Position numbers and translations under genes: made by a program
The notes under the pieces: model-generated
What the model was told of the DNA's origin: nothing
Seen by the model: the letters and a program-made list of their open reading frames with translations, nothing else
Database searches by the model: none
In this document: piece after piece, positions 1 through 8,092 of the stretch
Numbering within the stretch: the first letter of the stretch is position 1
Layout: the number at the start of each line of letters is the position of its first letter
Assembly: GCF_005771495.1 (NCBI RefSeq)
Contig: NZ_VAUW01000009.1
Span: 1 to 64,000 of the forward strand
DNA: 64,000 bases
Direction of reading: 5' to 3'
Source: Maribacter sp. ACAM166
GTDB lineage: Bacteria > Bacteroidota > Bacteroidia > Flavobacteriales > Flavobacteriaceae

Positions 1-340
1 GAGTTCTGCTTTAGGATCAACAGGTCTCAAAACAAAGCTACCATCTTCAACAATCTAATAGTCAAAATGGTGCAAGGAGATAAAATTAGTCAAGCAAAAT
101 TAATAAGTAACTAACTACTGACCTCTATTATATTTTATTAATAATTGAGAACATATTAATCAACCTGTTTAACATCTATTTTTATCCTTAAAAAACAATC
201 AGGTTCTTTTTAGACTTCAGAATCTGGTCATAATTAAGGCTAAGGTTTAGCTGTTTGTAGTGCAGTGGTAAGTAAACATTTCGTTTCCGTCTGAGAACGT
301 AGCAAAATGTTTTTATTTTGTTTTATTTATTTCCCGTCTT
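1..340. other. Left-edge stretch with no convincing complete gene
   Basis: No complete gene is visible here. The first 114 bases are open in plus frame 1 and end at a TAA. The minus strand over bases 1-54 also reads like protein (IVEDGSFVLRPVDPKAEL) leaving the window on the left, but a stop codon lies just upstream of it. Either could be a piece of a gene outside the window, and I cannot choose between them. Bases 115-340 are AT-rich with no recognisable feature. Confidence 0.3.
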
Positions 341-412
341 AATCGAAATCCAAAAGATTTTACGACCTCATAAAAACACATAAACCTTTCGATTAGGCCC
401 GAAGACTGCATT
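341..412. repeat. Palindromic cassette-like repeat, copy 1
   Basis: This is copy 1 of a folded repeat; copy 2 is at 955-1028. Between 344-394 and 959-1009 the two copies agree at 46 of 51 bases with no gap. Arms AATCGAAA (341-348) and TTTCGATT (387-394) are perfect inverted repeats. A small internal hairpin with AAATC and GATTT lies near 347-360. The stop codon of the minus-strand gene 411-896 sits at the repeat edge. Its position after a gene end and its folded structure recall integron attC sites, but no integron integrase is visible, so this comparison is inference. Confidence 0.6.
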
Positions 413-896
413 AAGCATGGGTTTTGTTAGCTACAATATGTATCAATTTGTCAATTCGTCTTTTATTCGCCTGTTGCAATAAAGATGGATATAAATTCAT
501 TAATGTATTCATTATCATGATAATAAATCCAAATAAGTAGTTGACATTAATAAATTTTGCTAAAGCAAAAATAGCCACGAAACCAAATCCAATTAAGTGA
601 CTTATTTCGGAAATTGTCATTTCTTTCCGCAATTCATTTAATTCGGTTATTTCAATTTTATTTTTCAGTTTAAGTTTTTGATTGAAATATTTAAAGGGTG
701 TATTTTTCACAATCCATTTAAAATTCGCAAGGCCAATTTTTTTATTCAGAGTTTTACTCTTAATTATATTCAGACTTGATAAGTTTTTATAGTATTCTGT
801 TTTCATTAAAATACTATTGAAAATCATTCCTATTACCCAAGATATAAATGATATTGAAATACTGAATGTTAAATATTTAATAATCATTATTTTCAA
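411..896 (-). CDS. Hypothetical membrane protein (161 aa)
   Basis: I do not recognise this protein. It starts with MKIMIIKYLTFSISISFISW, a hydrophobic N-terminal segment of about 25 residues. A lysine-rich middle (about 40-85) follows, then two more hydrophobic stretches around residues 95-135, and the end is basic. It is probably an inner-membrane protein with three helices. It stands alone on the minus strand between two copies of a folded repeat (341-412 and 955-1028), the arrangement expected of a mobile single-gene cassette. No motif or catalytic residue is visible. The start is reasonable because an ATG begins the hydrophobic segment. The very low GC matches its surroundings. Confidence 0.55.
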   Translation of the reverse strand: MKIMIIKYLTFSISISFISWVIGMIFNSILMKTEYYKNLSSLNIIKSKTLNKKIGLANFKWIVKNTPFKYFNQKLKLKNKIEITELNELRKEMTISEISHLIGFGFVAIFALAKFINVNYLFGFIIMIMNTLMNLYPSLLQQANKRRIDKLIHIVANKTHA

Positions 897-954
897 ATTG
901 TAGTTAACTACTGGGCAATTAACAGTGCGAAAGGTTAAGTTTTTTATTATTTTA

Positions 955-1028
955 AAAGCGAAATCCTAAAGATTTTTCGACCTCATAAAAATACATAAAC
1001 TTTTAGATTTAACCCTTAGCCCGCATTA
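955..1028. repeat. Palindromic cassette-like repeat, copy 2
   Basis: This is the second copy of the folded repeat described at 341-412. The left and right arms have changed relative to copy 1 (AAATCCTAAAG near 961 against CTTTTAGATTT at 1000-1010), but they still pair imperfectly. The shared segment ends in GCATTA, as in copy 1. It lies between the stop codon of the kinase gene (1082) and the start of gene 411-896, so it separates two minus-strand genes. Confidence 0.6.
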
Positions 1029-1081
1029 CTAAATGGTTTCCTAAGTTAGAGCCATGTGGTAATGTTCTCTTCTATTTTACT

Positions 1082-3124
1082 CTAATCTATTTTGACTGTT
1101 TTGTGAATTAATGCAACTAGTTTTTCTTTTATTATCGGTTTTGTACTATATTCATTACACCCCGCTGCAATCGATTTTTCTCTATCGCCAGCAAGTCCAA
1201 AAGCTGTTTGAGCAATAATTATCACTTTTTTGTTGAATTGACGGATTTTCCTTGTTGCTTCGTATCCATTCATATCTGGCATTTGAATATCCATTAAAAT
1301 TAAATCTATGTCTGAATTATTACGACATATCTCAACTGCTTCTCTACCTGTTCTCGCTTTTAATATTTCTTTGCCAAATTTTGCAACTATTATAGAAATC
1401 AAGGTTTCTGATATTTCATCATCATCTACAACGAGTATTTTCAGGTTTCTGATTTGTTTTTCTTCTTTATCAACCGAAACAAAGTTTTTAGCCATAAATT
1501 TTCCTTCAGATTGAATTTGGTAGGGTAATGTGAAATAAAATGTTGAGCCAACACCTTCTTCACTTTCAACCCAAATTCTTCCACCAAGCATTTCAACATA
1601 TGCTTTTGAAATTGACAAACCCAACCCAGCTCCCTGAAGTGCCATTTTATCGAAAATATCAGCTTGTATAAAACGCTTAAATATTGCTTTCTGACGGTCT
1701 TTTGGAATACCAGAGCCCGTGTCTTTCACGTAAAACTCTACTTCGGCATTTTGTGCATTATTTTTTAATGTATAGCCAATTTCTATAGACCCTTTTTCTA
1801 TATATTTAAGGGCGTTTTTAACAAGGTTTGTTAGTATAGCATAGACTTTCTCGCGGTCAGTTTTAATAATGGCCTCTTTTGAAGGTAGAGAATTTTTAAA
1901 TGTAAAATGCAAGCCTTTTGCTTCAATCTCAGGGGTAAAGAAATCATATATGTATTCGATTTGATCGTTAATATTCGATTCCTTCAGATTTACTTCTAAC
2001 AGCCCAGATTCTATTTTTGAAATACTAATTATATCATTGATAATATTTAGTAAACGTTTCCCGGCTTTTTCAATAATCTGGATAAACTCTTGCTGACTTT
2101 CACCGGAAAGTTCAGGGTTTTTCAATAAATCGGCAAAACCAAGAATACCATTCATGGGGGTTCTAATTTCGTGACTCATATTTGCTAAGAAAGCAGATTT
2201 TAGTCGGTCGCTTTCTTCTGCTTTCTCTTTGGCAAATTTTAAATCTGTATTCTGATTTAACAATAAAATCTCTTTTTTCTGAAGTAAGATTTCGGTGTTT
2301 TTAAGTTTCCATAATGAAAAGGTGATTCCTAGTATTAATAAACTTAATAACACTATCATGACAATGATTAATGGTGTAAACGGAGAGCTTATTTCACTTT
2401 TGACCTGTAATTTAAGTCCATTGTTTAAGGAGACTAGCGGTTTTTTTGTAGAAATGACATTTGCCTCAGAATTACTATTTGGTAATTCTGTTATAACCAC
2501 ATTATCCCCGTCGACTAAGTTAAAATAGGTATTTGAATATTTATCTATTTCAATCCATGTATTAATTACTTCATTGCTTGAGTAAACCGCAGTAAACAAA
2601 CCCATGAATTTATTATTGTTAAAAGCTGGATTCCATGCCTCAAATGATGATTCACCTTGAATTGCTTCAAAAGGAACGGTATAGATGGTCTGTTTTTGTT
2701 CTTTTGCCAAACGAGATGCTCTTTTAGGCATCGGCAGCTCAATATTTAAGCCTATAATATGTGAGTTTCCCTTAAGCGGACAAACAGATTTAATTGTAAA
2801 ACTTGAATCGACCCACGTAATATTAATCAACTCAGGATGATTTATTAAATAATTATTTACTACATCTTGAAAAGTTGACTCAGGAAGGTTACCTTCCATT
2901 AATTCAAATTCGAGTAGATTTAGGAAGTCAATATTCCCTTTTAAATTCGACTCAATTATTTTTGAATATCTATCAGCCAATACATCATTTGCTCGTTTTT
3001 GATTGTTGATAGAGTTGCTATGCATTATTCCTAATAATGTGCTTAAAATCAAGATAAAAGTTATTATAGTTATAACAGGAACCGTATAATTTGAGTTAGA
3101 AAAACTATTTAATTTAAACTTCAT
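1082..3124 (-). CDS. Hybrid sensor histidine kinase with C-terminal receiver
   Basis: This is a membrane sensor kinase that should autophosphorylate on histidine and pass phosphate to its own receiver. Two membrane helices (about 14-34 and 250-272) bracket an exported sensor domain of about 210 residues that resembles CHASE/Cache-type sensors but is not assigned further. A coiled linker follows, then a HisKA domain with SHEIRTPMNG near residue 318. The HATPase domain has a GLGLSISK G2 box near 500. The receiver (about 565-675) has the acidic pair in VVDDDE and the acceptor aspartate in LILMDIQMPDMNG. The 680 aa length suits a class-I hybrid kinase. No HPt or output regulator is adjacent. It lies alone on the minus strand between two folded repeats. 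Assignment as a hybrid kinase is secure; the signal is unknown. Confidence 0.93.
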   Translation of the reverse strand: MKFKLNSFSNSNYTVPVITIITFILILSTLLGIMHSNSINNQKRANDVLADRYSKIIESNLKGNIDFLNLLEFELMEGNLPESTFQDVVNNYLINHPELINITWVDSSFTIKSVCPLKGNSHIIGLNIELPMPKRASRLAKEQKQTIYTVPFEAIQGESSFEAWNPAFNNNKFMGLFTAVYSSNEVINTWIEIDKYSNTYFNLVDGDNVVITELPNSNSEANVISTKKPLVSLNNGLKLQVKSEISSPFTPLIIVMIVLLSLLILGITFSLWKLKNTEILLQKKEILLLNQNTDLKFAKEKAEESDRLKSAFLANMSHEIRTPMNGILGFADLLKNPELSGESQQEFIQIIEKAGKRLLNIINDIISISKIESGLLEVNLKESNINDQIEYIYDFFTPEIEAKGLHFTFKNSLPSKEAIIKTDREKVYAILTNLVKNALKYIEKGSIEIGYTLKNNAQNAEVEFYVKDTGSGIPKDRQKAIFKRFIQADIFDKMALQGAGLGLSISKAYVEMLGGRIWVESEEGVGSTFYFTLPYQIQSEGKFMAKNFVSVDKEEKQIRNLKILVVDDDEISETLISIIVAKFGKEILKARTGREAVEICRNNSDIDLILMDIQMPDMNGYEATRKIRQFNKKVIIIAQTAFGLAGDREKSIAAGCNEYSTKPIIKEKLVALIHKTVKID

Positions 3125-3180
3125 CTTGTATGTCTAATTAAAAATTATTGTATGCCATTGGCTCAAATATCTCTTTAAAT

Positions 3181-3288
3181 AAGCTGTGGGGTGTATCGGC
3201 ACGAACCACGCTAAAGAAAAACTAGCTTTTGAAAATCGGCAGGATTTTCCAAATAGGCACAAACCAAGCTATAGCTTATACACCGCTT
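3181..3288. repeat. Imperfect palindrome upstream of hybrid kinase
   Basis: Outer arms are GGTGTAT (3190-3196) and ATACACC (3278-3284), extended by AAGC at one end and GCTT at the other. An inner hairpin is GAAAATC (3231-3237) with GATTTTC (3243-3249). Two near-identical blocks (GGCACGAACCACGCT and GGCACAAACCAAGCT) sit symmetrically inside. The sequence differs from the pair at 341/955 but has the same architecture of long imperfect arms with a small AAATC/GATTT hairpin. It could be another cassette boundary or a REP-like element. Confidence 0.45.
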
Positions 3289-3353
3289 AAGTTTGATTCT
3301 TAATAACTTGATAGTACAATCATTAAAAACAAAAACGAGCATTAAGGTTACTT

Positions 3354-3520
3354 TATACGGTGAAACTTATGACTTCGCAAGCATTGATAATTCGTTCTAT
3401 TTTACTACGTAAACCACGTTCAGTTCTGTAAGACTATAAATCTCGTTTTCAAGCGATGCACTCAGCATCCCGAACTGTTGTTGTAAGTCAAGTAGCTGGC
3501 TCTTTCATAAATTAATACTA
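3354..3520 (+). repeat. Conserved 5' non-coding block of fossil IS110-type element, copy 1
   Basis: This block directly precedes the broken transposase at 3521 and recurs at 10054-10231 in front of a second remnant. Shared islands include TATACGGTGA, TTTACTACGTAAACC, CAGTTCTGT, AAGCGATGCA and TTCTTTCATAAA, in the same order and at nearly the same spacing. IS110-family elements of the IS621 type encode a bridge RNA of about 180 nt in the non-coding end before the transposase. The length and position here fit such a region, but whether an RNA was ever made is inference. Confidence 0.55.
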
Positions 3521-3955
3521 ATGAATAAATATAATGAAACTTTCGGAGTCGATATCAGTAAAGATGTCTTTGGTCGTTTTGGTAGCTTGAAGGGCCATTT
3601 ACATTTAAGAATACGGAAGTAGGATTTAAAGGGGTCTTAAAAGGGCTGCCTAGATGTTCTTGTAGTAATTGAAGCTACGGGATATTATCATTATAATCTT
3701 GAGCAGTTTCTTAACAAAAATGGAGTTCTAGTCTTAGTTGTAATTCCCTTTTCGGTAAATTTTTTTAGATAAATGAATTTGGCCAAGGTGAAGATGGACA
3801 AGAGCGTTGCCAAGGGCATTTGTGAATATGCTAAAATTAACGAAGTACCACTTTATACTACTATTACATAGGCTCAGAGTAAATGGTTGTAGCTATTTAG
3901 ATTGTTGGATAGTTACTTTTAGAAACGAACCACTACCAAGAACAGGAAACATGGC
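3521..3955 (+). pseudogene. Decayed IS110-family transposase (DEDD type)
   Basis: The reading begins MNKYNETFGVDISKDVFGRF, the typical IS110 N-terminus with the first catalytic aspartate in the VDIS motif. Further conserved pieces follow in different frames: VVIEATGYYHYNLEQFL near 3665, NLAKVKMDKSVAKGICEYAK near 3780 and LFRLLDSYF near 3895. Several stop codons and frameshifts separate them, and the C-terminal serine-containing half is missing. The element is therefore dead and 3'-truncated. Its 5' non-coding block is at 3354-3520. The family call rests on motif recognition and the matching second copy at 10054. Confidence 0.75.
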
Positions 3956-4125
3956 CGACCAATATCCTGCTTTTTAAATTGATACCAGTGGCTTTTTAGA
4001 CCAGTGGGTAATTGCTTACTTATGTAGGCTATCTATAACTCACTTCGATTTTAAAATACGGGTCTTTCCAAATCTATTCGTACTTGATTGGATGCGCGTA
4101 TACGGAAAAGACAATATTTTAAAAA

Positions 4126-4655
4126 TTAGTTAAAATAATATGGTCTTATTAATTCGTTAACGTGTATTTCGGAATGTCCTACACCCATTAATTCGGCATA
4201 ATTATCCTCATAAAGTGTTGCAATTTATTCTTTAAAGGATTCATTATTAAATAATTGTATTCCGAATGTTTTTAAATCTTCGTAAAATGCTTTATTAAAT
4301 TTTATATTCTTAATTCCATAGACTGGTCTAAATAACGAGTCAAGTTCTGGACTATATAAATAATTTATGTTTCCTAAAAGTTATTCTAACCCTTTGATAG
4401 AATGCTGGATTTCAAACAAACCATTAAGTTCTTTTTTCATCTTATCTCTGTCATCAGTTAAGCCTTCTTTTAGCTGTATAATATTATGGTTTCTCTATAG
4501 CCGTATTTTTGACTATCATTCCAATTATTTATTTGAATAGCAATTAAAATTCTAATAACCATAAGAATTATTTCAACTAGTGCATAAATAAAATATTTAC
4601 CGAACTTATTTTAGGTTGGCAGTTTTTGACGAAATTTTCGAAAGAATTTTATAAT
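4126..4655 (-). pseudogene. Decayed DUF6090 family gene
   Basis: The minus strand reads IIKFFRKFRQKLPT, stop, then NKFGKYFIYALVEIILMVIR and ILIAIQINNW. This is the same N-terminal pattern as the intact neighbour at 4769-5479 (FRKIRYDLMDKNKIGKYLKY, then AIGEIVLVVIGILIAVQINN). Later pieces such as LFRPVYGIKNIKFNKAFYED and LYEDNYAELMGVGHSEIH continue in the same sense to a TAA at 4126. The start codon has become ATT, and there are several stop codons. It is a dead tandem paralogue lying immediately downstream of the living copy. Confidence 0.7.
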
Positions 4656-4656
4656 T

Positions 4657-4704
4657 GGTTTATTAGTTGGTTTATTAGTTGGTTTATTAGTTGGTTTATT
4701 AGTT
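4657..4704. repeat. 12-bp tandem repeat, four exact units
   Basis: GGTTTATTAGTT is repeated four times without a mismatch, followed by GG. It lies just upstream of the former start of the decayed DUF6090 copy on the minus strand. On that strand each unit contains TAATAA, so it cannot encode protein in that frame. It is a simple slippage-type repeat and has no spacers, so it is not a CRISPR. Confidence 0.85.
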
Positions 4705-4768
4705 GGTCAAAATGAAGGTAAGTAGCCTAGAACTAGCAATAAATTGATAGGTTATTAGCCTTTCGTTC

Positions 4769-5479
4769 TTATATTTCTATCTTTATTAAATTCTGTATTT
4801 TTTCAATTGTAGCTATTCCACGAATAATTTGATTAATTCCGCCACCATAATTATCACGATTTAATTTCAAAATATTTTGCGCTTTAGAGGGTTTCAGTAG
4901 AATACTGTAATCTTTTAGTACTACAGATTTCTTAAATTCAAACTCCACCATTTCTTCCATTAAAACAGGTGCCCAATGGTTATTAAAAGCAAGTTCAATA
5001 TCCCTAATTGACTTTATCATATGTGAAGCTTCATCATCGTAATATCTACCTAGTAAAAACCGTAGTTCTTTGTTTGAAACTTTATCTAACCCATTTGATT
5101 TTAAAACCTCGTAGGCATTGGTTAGAGGTTGAAATCTGTCAAATTGTATTATTGCTGCGAGCCATATTTTAATACTATCCTTGGTCTTTTCCGATACTTC
5201 TGACTTTAATATTTTGTCCGAGGATTTAATAGCGTTAGTATAATTCGTGAAAATTTTTTCTAGAGTTAGTTTGTCATTTTTAAGATTTGCTTGAATTTGA
5301 GTAAGTATTTCATCTTCAAAAACCTTATTTTTTCTATTCTCGTTCAGATTGTTAATCTGCACCGCAATTAAAATTCCAATAACTACAAGAACAATTTCTC
5401 CAATCGCATATTTTAAATACTTTCCTATTTTGTTTTTATCCATAAGGTCGTATCTTATTTTTCTAAATAATTTCATCAT
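4769..5479 (-). CDS. DUF6090 family membrane-anchored protein
   Basis: This 236 aa protein belongs to a family common in Flavobacteriaceae, often present in several paralogues and without an assigned function. It has a basic N-terminus (MMKLFRKIRYDLMDKNKIGK), one strong membrane helix about residues 24-43 (AIGEIVLVVIGILIAVQI), and the typical NNLNENRKNK after it. The rest is a mainly helical domain that probably faces outside the cytoplasm. The start could be either of the two consecutive ATGs. A dead paralogue follows downstream at 4126-4655. The IS91-type element begins less than 50 bp upstream of the start, so its original promoter may have been displaced. Confidence 0.8.
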   Translation of the reverse strand: MMKLFRKIRYDLMDKNKIGKYLKYAIGEIVLVVIGILIAVQINNLNENRKNKVFEDEILTQIQANLKNDKLTLEKIFTNYTNAIKSSDKILKSEVSEKTKDSIKIWLAAIIQFDRFQPLTNAYEVLKSNGLDKVSNKELRFLLGRYYDDEASHMIKSIRDIELAFNNHWAPVLMEEMVEFEFKKSVVLKDYSILLKPSKAQNILKLNRDNYGGGINQIIRGIATIEKIQNLIKIEI

Positions 5480-5524
5480 TGGCTATTAATTGGTCATATT
5501 GAACGCTAACGGTTTTCTATGCGA

Positions 5525-5545
5525 GGATTTTCCTTCGGAAAATCC
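5525..5545. repeat. Left-end hairpin of IS91-type element
   Basis: This is a perfect inverted repeat GGATTTTCC / GGAAAATCC with a TTC loop. It sits about 130 bp before the recombinase start and 8 bp or less from CTATGCG (5517-5523). It could be a terminal structure of the element, or it could belong to a folded intergenic repeat into which the element inserted. Confidence 0.55.
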
Positions 5546-5676
5546 GATGTAACAAAAATGCACTAATCTTTGTTTAAGCACTAACTCTGCAGTGTTTTTA
5601 TACTGTGTTGCACTAAACACCTACCGGTGTAGCTTTTTTTTCAAATTACGTTTTTATAATAAACAAACAATTTATT

Positions 5677-6576
5677 ATGAAGACAAAAACGGAGAATTGC
5701 CAAAGCACAAGCACGCCCCAGGTAGTCAAAACGGAATTAGAAGTACTGATTTCATCTATTGAAAAGCGAATGTCGATTGCTAACCGATCACCATCAAGTA
5801 GCAAGAGTTATGTTCGTGCCGTAGTTAGATTATATGATTTCCATACCACCCATCCTAAGGATTTAGAACTAGATCAAATATTAGATTTTTTACTTTTCAT
5901 AAAGAATGAGAAGGGTTTACACTGGCGTACCATTAAGCTATATGTTGCCGGGCTGCGTTATTATTATAGTGAAATTGTTGGCGCTATTGAATTGGCCCAG
6001 CAAATACCTTATCCGAAAGAGAAACCGAGTTTGCCAGAGGTGATCAGCCGGGAAGAACTGCAGCAACTTTTTGAAGGCTGCCTTAATTACAAGCATAAAG
6101 TAATGTTCCGCCTGATGTACTCGGCTGGTTTAAGAAGGTCAGAACTGGCAAAATTAAAGCTTACCGATATTGAGACTCAAGATGGTAAAATGCGTATTAG
6201 AATCAATACTAGTAAAGGCGGAAAAGACAGGTATACGGTACTATCGTTCACCATTTTAGAAGAGTTACGAATTTACTATACCATGTGCAGACCAAAAACC
6301 TATTTGTTCAATGGTCGGGTAAAAGGAGAACCTATGAGTTTAGGAGGTATACGGCATGCCTTGCTGATGGCCATAAAAAAAAGCAAGTTAAAACGCCATG
6401 TGAATCTACATATTCTACGTCATTGTTTTGCCTCTCATGCGCTAGAAGACGGCCTTAATATCAAAACGCTACAACATCTTTTGGGGCATCAATCGGTACT
6501 CACTACCATGATTTATCTTCATGTGAGCGATGTACCACTATCTAAAGCCTTTAGTCCGCTAGATAACTGGCACTAG
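5677..6576 (+). CDS. Tyrosine recombinase of IS91-type element
   Basis: This 299 aa site-specific recombinase has a SAM-like N-terminal core-binding domain (about 20-110) and a catalytic domain (about 120-290). The active-site set is visible: Arg in SAGLRRSEL, Lys in TSKGGKDRY, HxxR in HILRHCFASH, His in LLGHQSVLTT and the nucleophile Tyr in TMIYLHVS. All are intact, so the protein should be active. Such integrases accompany IS91 transposases in many Bacteroidota elements, where their role is not well established. Its TAG stop is followed directly by the TTG of the transposase gene, which implies translational coupling. ATG 5677 is the obvious start, preceded by an AT-rich leader. Confidence 0.93.
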   Translation: MKTKTENCQSTSTPQVVKTELEVLISSIEKRMSIANRSPSSSKSYVRAVVRLYDFHTTHPKDLELDQILDFLLFIKNEKGLHWRTIKLYVAGLRYYYSEIVGAIELAQQIPYPKEKPSLPEVISREELQQLFEGCLNYKHKVMFRLMYSAGLRRSELAKLKLTDIETQDGKMRIRINTSKGGKDRYTVLSFTILEELRIYYTMCRPKTYLFNGRVKGEPMSLGGIRHALLMAIKKSKLKRHVNLHILRHCFASHALEDGLNIKTLQHLLGHQSVLTTMIYLHVSDVPLSKAFSPLDNWH

Positions 6577-7794
6577 TTGTCTCCCCAAATAGGACTTACC
6601 GCTGTTATCGAAAAGTTTGGGCCAGCAGTAAGAGAACAATACAAGTTAAGTGCAGCGCAATTAAAAGTACTACAACTTGTTTCTAAATGTAGAACAGGCC
6701 AACTGGGAAGCCATAAAGAAAGATGCACTTCTTGCGGACATAAAAGGGTGCACTATAATTCTTGTGGAAACCGGCATTGCCCAAATTGTCAGGGCGTGAA
6801 TAAGGAGCGTTGGCTGATAGATAGGTCATATGATCTGCTACCTGTAAGGTATTTTCATGGTGTATTTACTGTGCCCAGTGAACTACGGGTACTTTTTAGG
6901 TACAACAAAAAGTTACTTTATAGTTTACTGTTTCAATGTGTTTGGGAAACCATTTCAGCATTTGCTATGGATAAGCGCCAGCAGATGGAGGCTAAACCAG
7001 GTGTAATAGCAATTCTGCATACCTGGAACCAGAGAATGCAATACCACCCCCATATTCATTGCATAATTCCTTCAGGTGGCATTACTAAAAAAGGCGAATG
7101 GAAGACCACAAAAGGAAAAGATAATTTTTTGTTTCATGTAACTCCATTATCCACGAAGTTCAAAAAGAAATTCTTACATCATTTAGTGCTCCTTTACAAA
7201 GCAGGTCAACTCAGCATTCCCCAAAATGATAATTTATGGAAGAACGCTTCTTGTTTTTACAAAACCAAAAGCAAGCTTTATGATAAAGATTGGGTGGTGT
7301 ATTCAAAAGAGGCTTTTGGAGGCCCTAGTCAAGTGATGGAGTATGTAGGCAGGTATACCCATAAGATAGCGATAAGCAATCACCGTATTTTAAAGATGAC
7401 CGACACCCATGTGACCTTTAAATATTTAGATAGAAAAGCTGCCAAAACAAGAACAGAAACTCTTAAAGGGGAGCTGTTTATACTGCGTTTTTTACAACAT
7501 ATAATACCGAAAAGGTTTATAAAAATACGGCATTATGGTTTTTTGTCTACACGAAGTAAGAAGGCGGATCTCTCTAAAATAAGGCGCACCTTAAATGTAG
7601 CAGAAAAACCACCAAAACAGGTTTTGACCACACGAGAAGTGATGATTCAATCACAGGGTAAAGATCCGTATTTGTGTCCCAAATGTAGACAAGATAGCAT
7701 GGTTGTTTTTGAAATAACGGCAGGTATCAGAGGGTCGCCACGACCATTTTTCTCCAAGGATAAAGTAATAAGAACTGCAATATATGAAAACTAG
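6577..7794 (+). CDS. IS91-family transposase (Y2 HUH)
   Basis: This is a 405 aa rolling-circle transposase. The N-terminal zinc-binding domain shows CTSCGH followed by CGNRHCPNCQG (about residues 45-75). The HUH motif is HPHIHCI near 150. The two catalytic tyrosines lie four residues apart in MEYVGRYTHKIAIS near 250. The length matches the family. Translation appears to start at TTG 6577, immediately after the recombinase stop; no ATG fits, and the N-terminus aligns with family starts from there. Near the C-terminus there is a further CPKCRQDSM cysteine pair. No frameshift is present, so the element looks intact. Confidence 0.93.
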   Translation: MSPQIGLTAVIEKFGPAVREQYKLSAAQLKVLQLVSKCRTGQLGSHKERCTSCGHKRVHYNSCGNRHCPNCQGVNKERWLIDRSYDLLPVRYFHGVFTVPSELRVLFRYNKKLLYSLLFQCVWETISAFAMDKRQQMEAKPGVIAILHTWNQRMQYHPHIHCIIPSGGITKKGEWKTTKGKDNFLFHVTPLSTKFKKKFLHHLVLLYKAGQLSIPQNDNLWKNASCFYKTKSKLYDKDWVVYSKEAFGGPSQVMEYVGRYTHKIAISNHRILKMTDTHVTFKYLDRKAAKTRTETLKGELFILRFLQHIIPKRFIKIRHYGFLSTRSKKADLSKIRRTLNVAEKPPKQVLTTREVMIQSQGKDPYLCPKCRQDSMVVFEITAGIRGSPRPFFSKDKVIRTAIYEN

Positions 7795-8014
7795 CTACAT
7801 ACGTGGACAGCCACAACTATGCCTTATACGTAAGAAATACGAAAAAGAAATGAAAAATACAGACAAACAAATTATATCAGCCTTAGAAAAGCCATTAAAA
7901 CCACTAAATCATTATCTATTTCTCCCATCTAGCTACAGCAGCAGCAGCCCAAATTCCCATCTTCAAATTATTGGAATTACACATGAGGTAAGTGCTTGCT
8001 ATGTAATGCGTTAA
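7784..8014 (+). CDS. Small ORF in the 3' part of the IS91-type element (76 aa)
   Basis: This short reading frame overlaps the transposase 3' end by 11 bp and runs towards the right-end hairpin. The product is serine-rich in the middle (SSYSSSSPNS) and shows no known motif. It may be translated by coupling from the transposase, or it may only be an open stretch within the element. I do not assign a function. Confidence 0.25.
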   Translation: MKTSYIRGQPQLCLIRKKYEKEMKNTDKQIISALEKPLKPLNHYLFLPSSYSSSSPNSHLQIIGITHEVSACYVMR

Positions 8015-8039
8015 GCTCAACCGGTCTTTAGTGCAACAA

Positions 8040-8087
8040 AGCGATAAAATTAGTGGGGTCTCTTAGACCCACGTAATTTTGATCGCT
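8040..8087. repeat. Right-end hairpin of IS91-type element
   Basis: The arms AGCGATAAAATTA and TAATTTTGATCGCT pair with one bulged C. The inner arms GTGGGGTCT and AGACCCAC pair with one bulged G around a CTT loop. It lies between the transposase and the stop codon of the minus-strand gene 8093-8427. This is the strongest folded structure in the left part of the window. It may be the 3' terminal structure of the element. Confidence 0.7.
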
Positions 8088-8092
8088 AAGTG

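Larger units (their letters stand above)
5525..8087 (+). mobile_element. IS91-type element with accessory tyrosine recombinase
   Basis: The element carries a tyrosine recombinase (5677-6576) and an IS91-family HUH transposase (6577-7794) in tandem, a combination known in Bacteroidota IS91 relatives. Hairpins mark both candidate ends: 5525-5545 (9-bp perfect stem, loop TTC) and 8040-8087 (long stem with single-base bulges). The 7-mer CTATGCG lies outside both hairpins (5517-5523 and 8093-8099). IS91 elements move by rolling circle and normally leave no target duplication, so this direct repeat may be chance or part of the old target. The exact ends are uncertain; the limits given are the hairpins. 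Confidence 0.7.

Noticed and set aside
4657-4704. Regular repeat as a possible CRISPR array
   Set aside because: The units are 12 bp, directly adjacent and without spacers; no cas genes occur.
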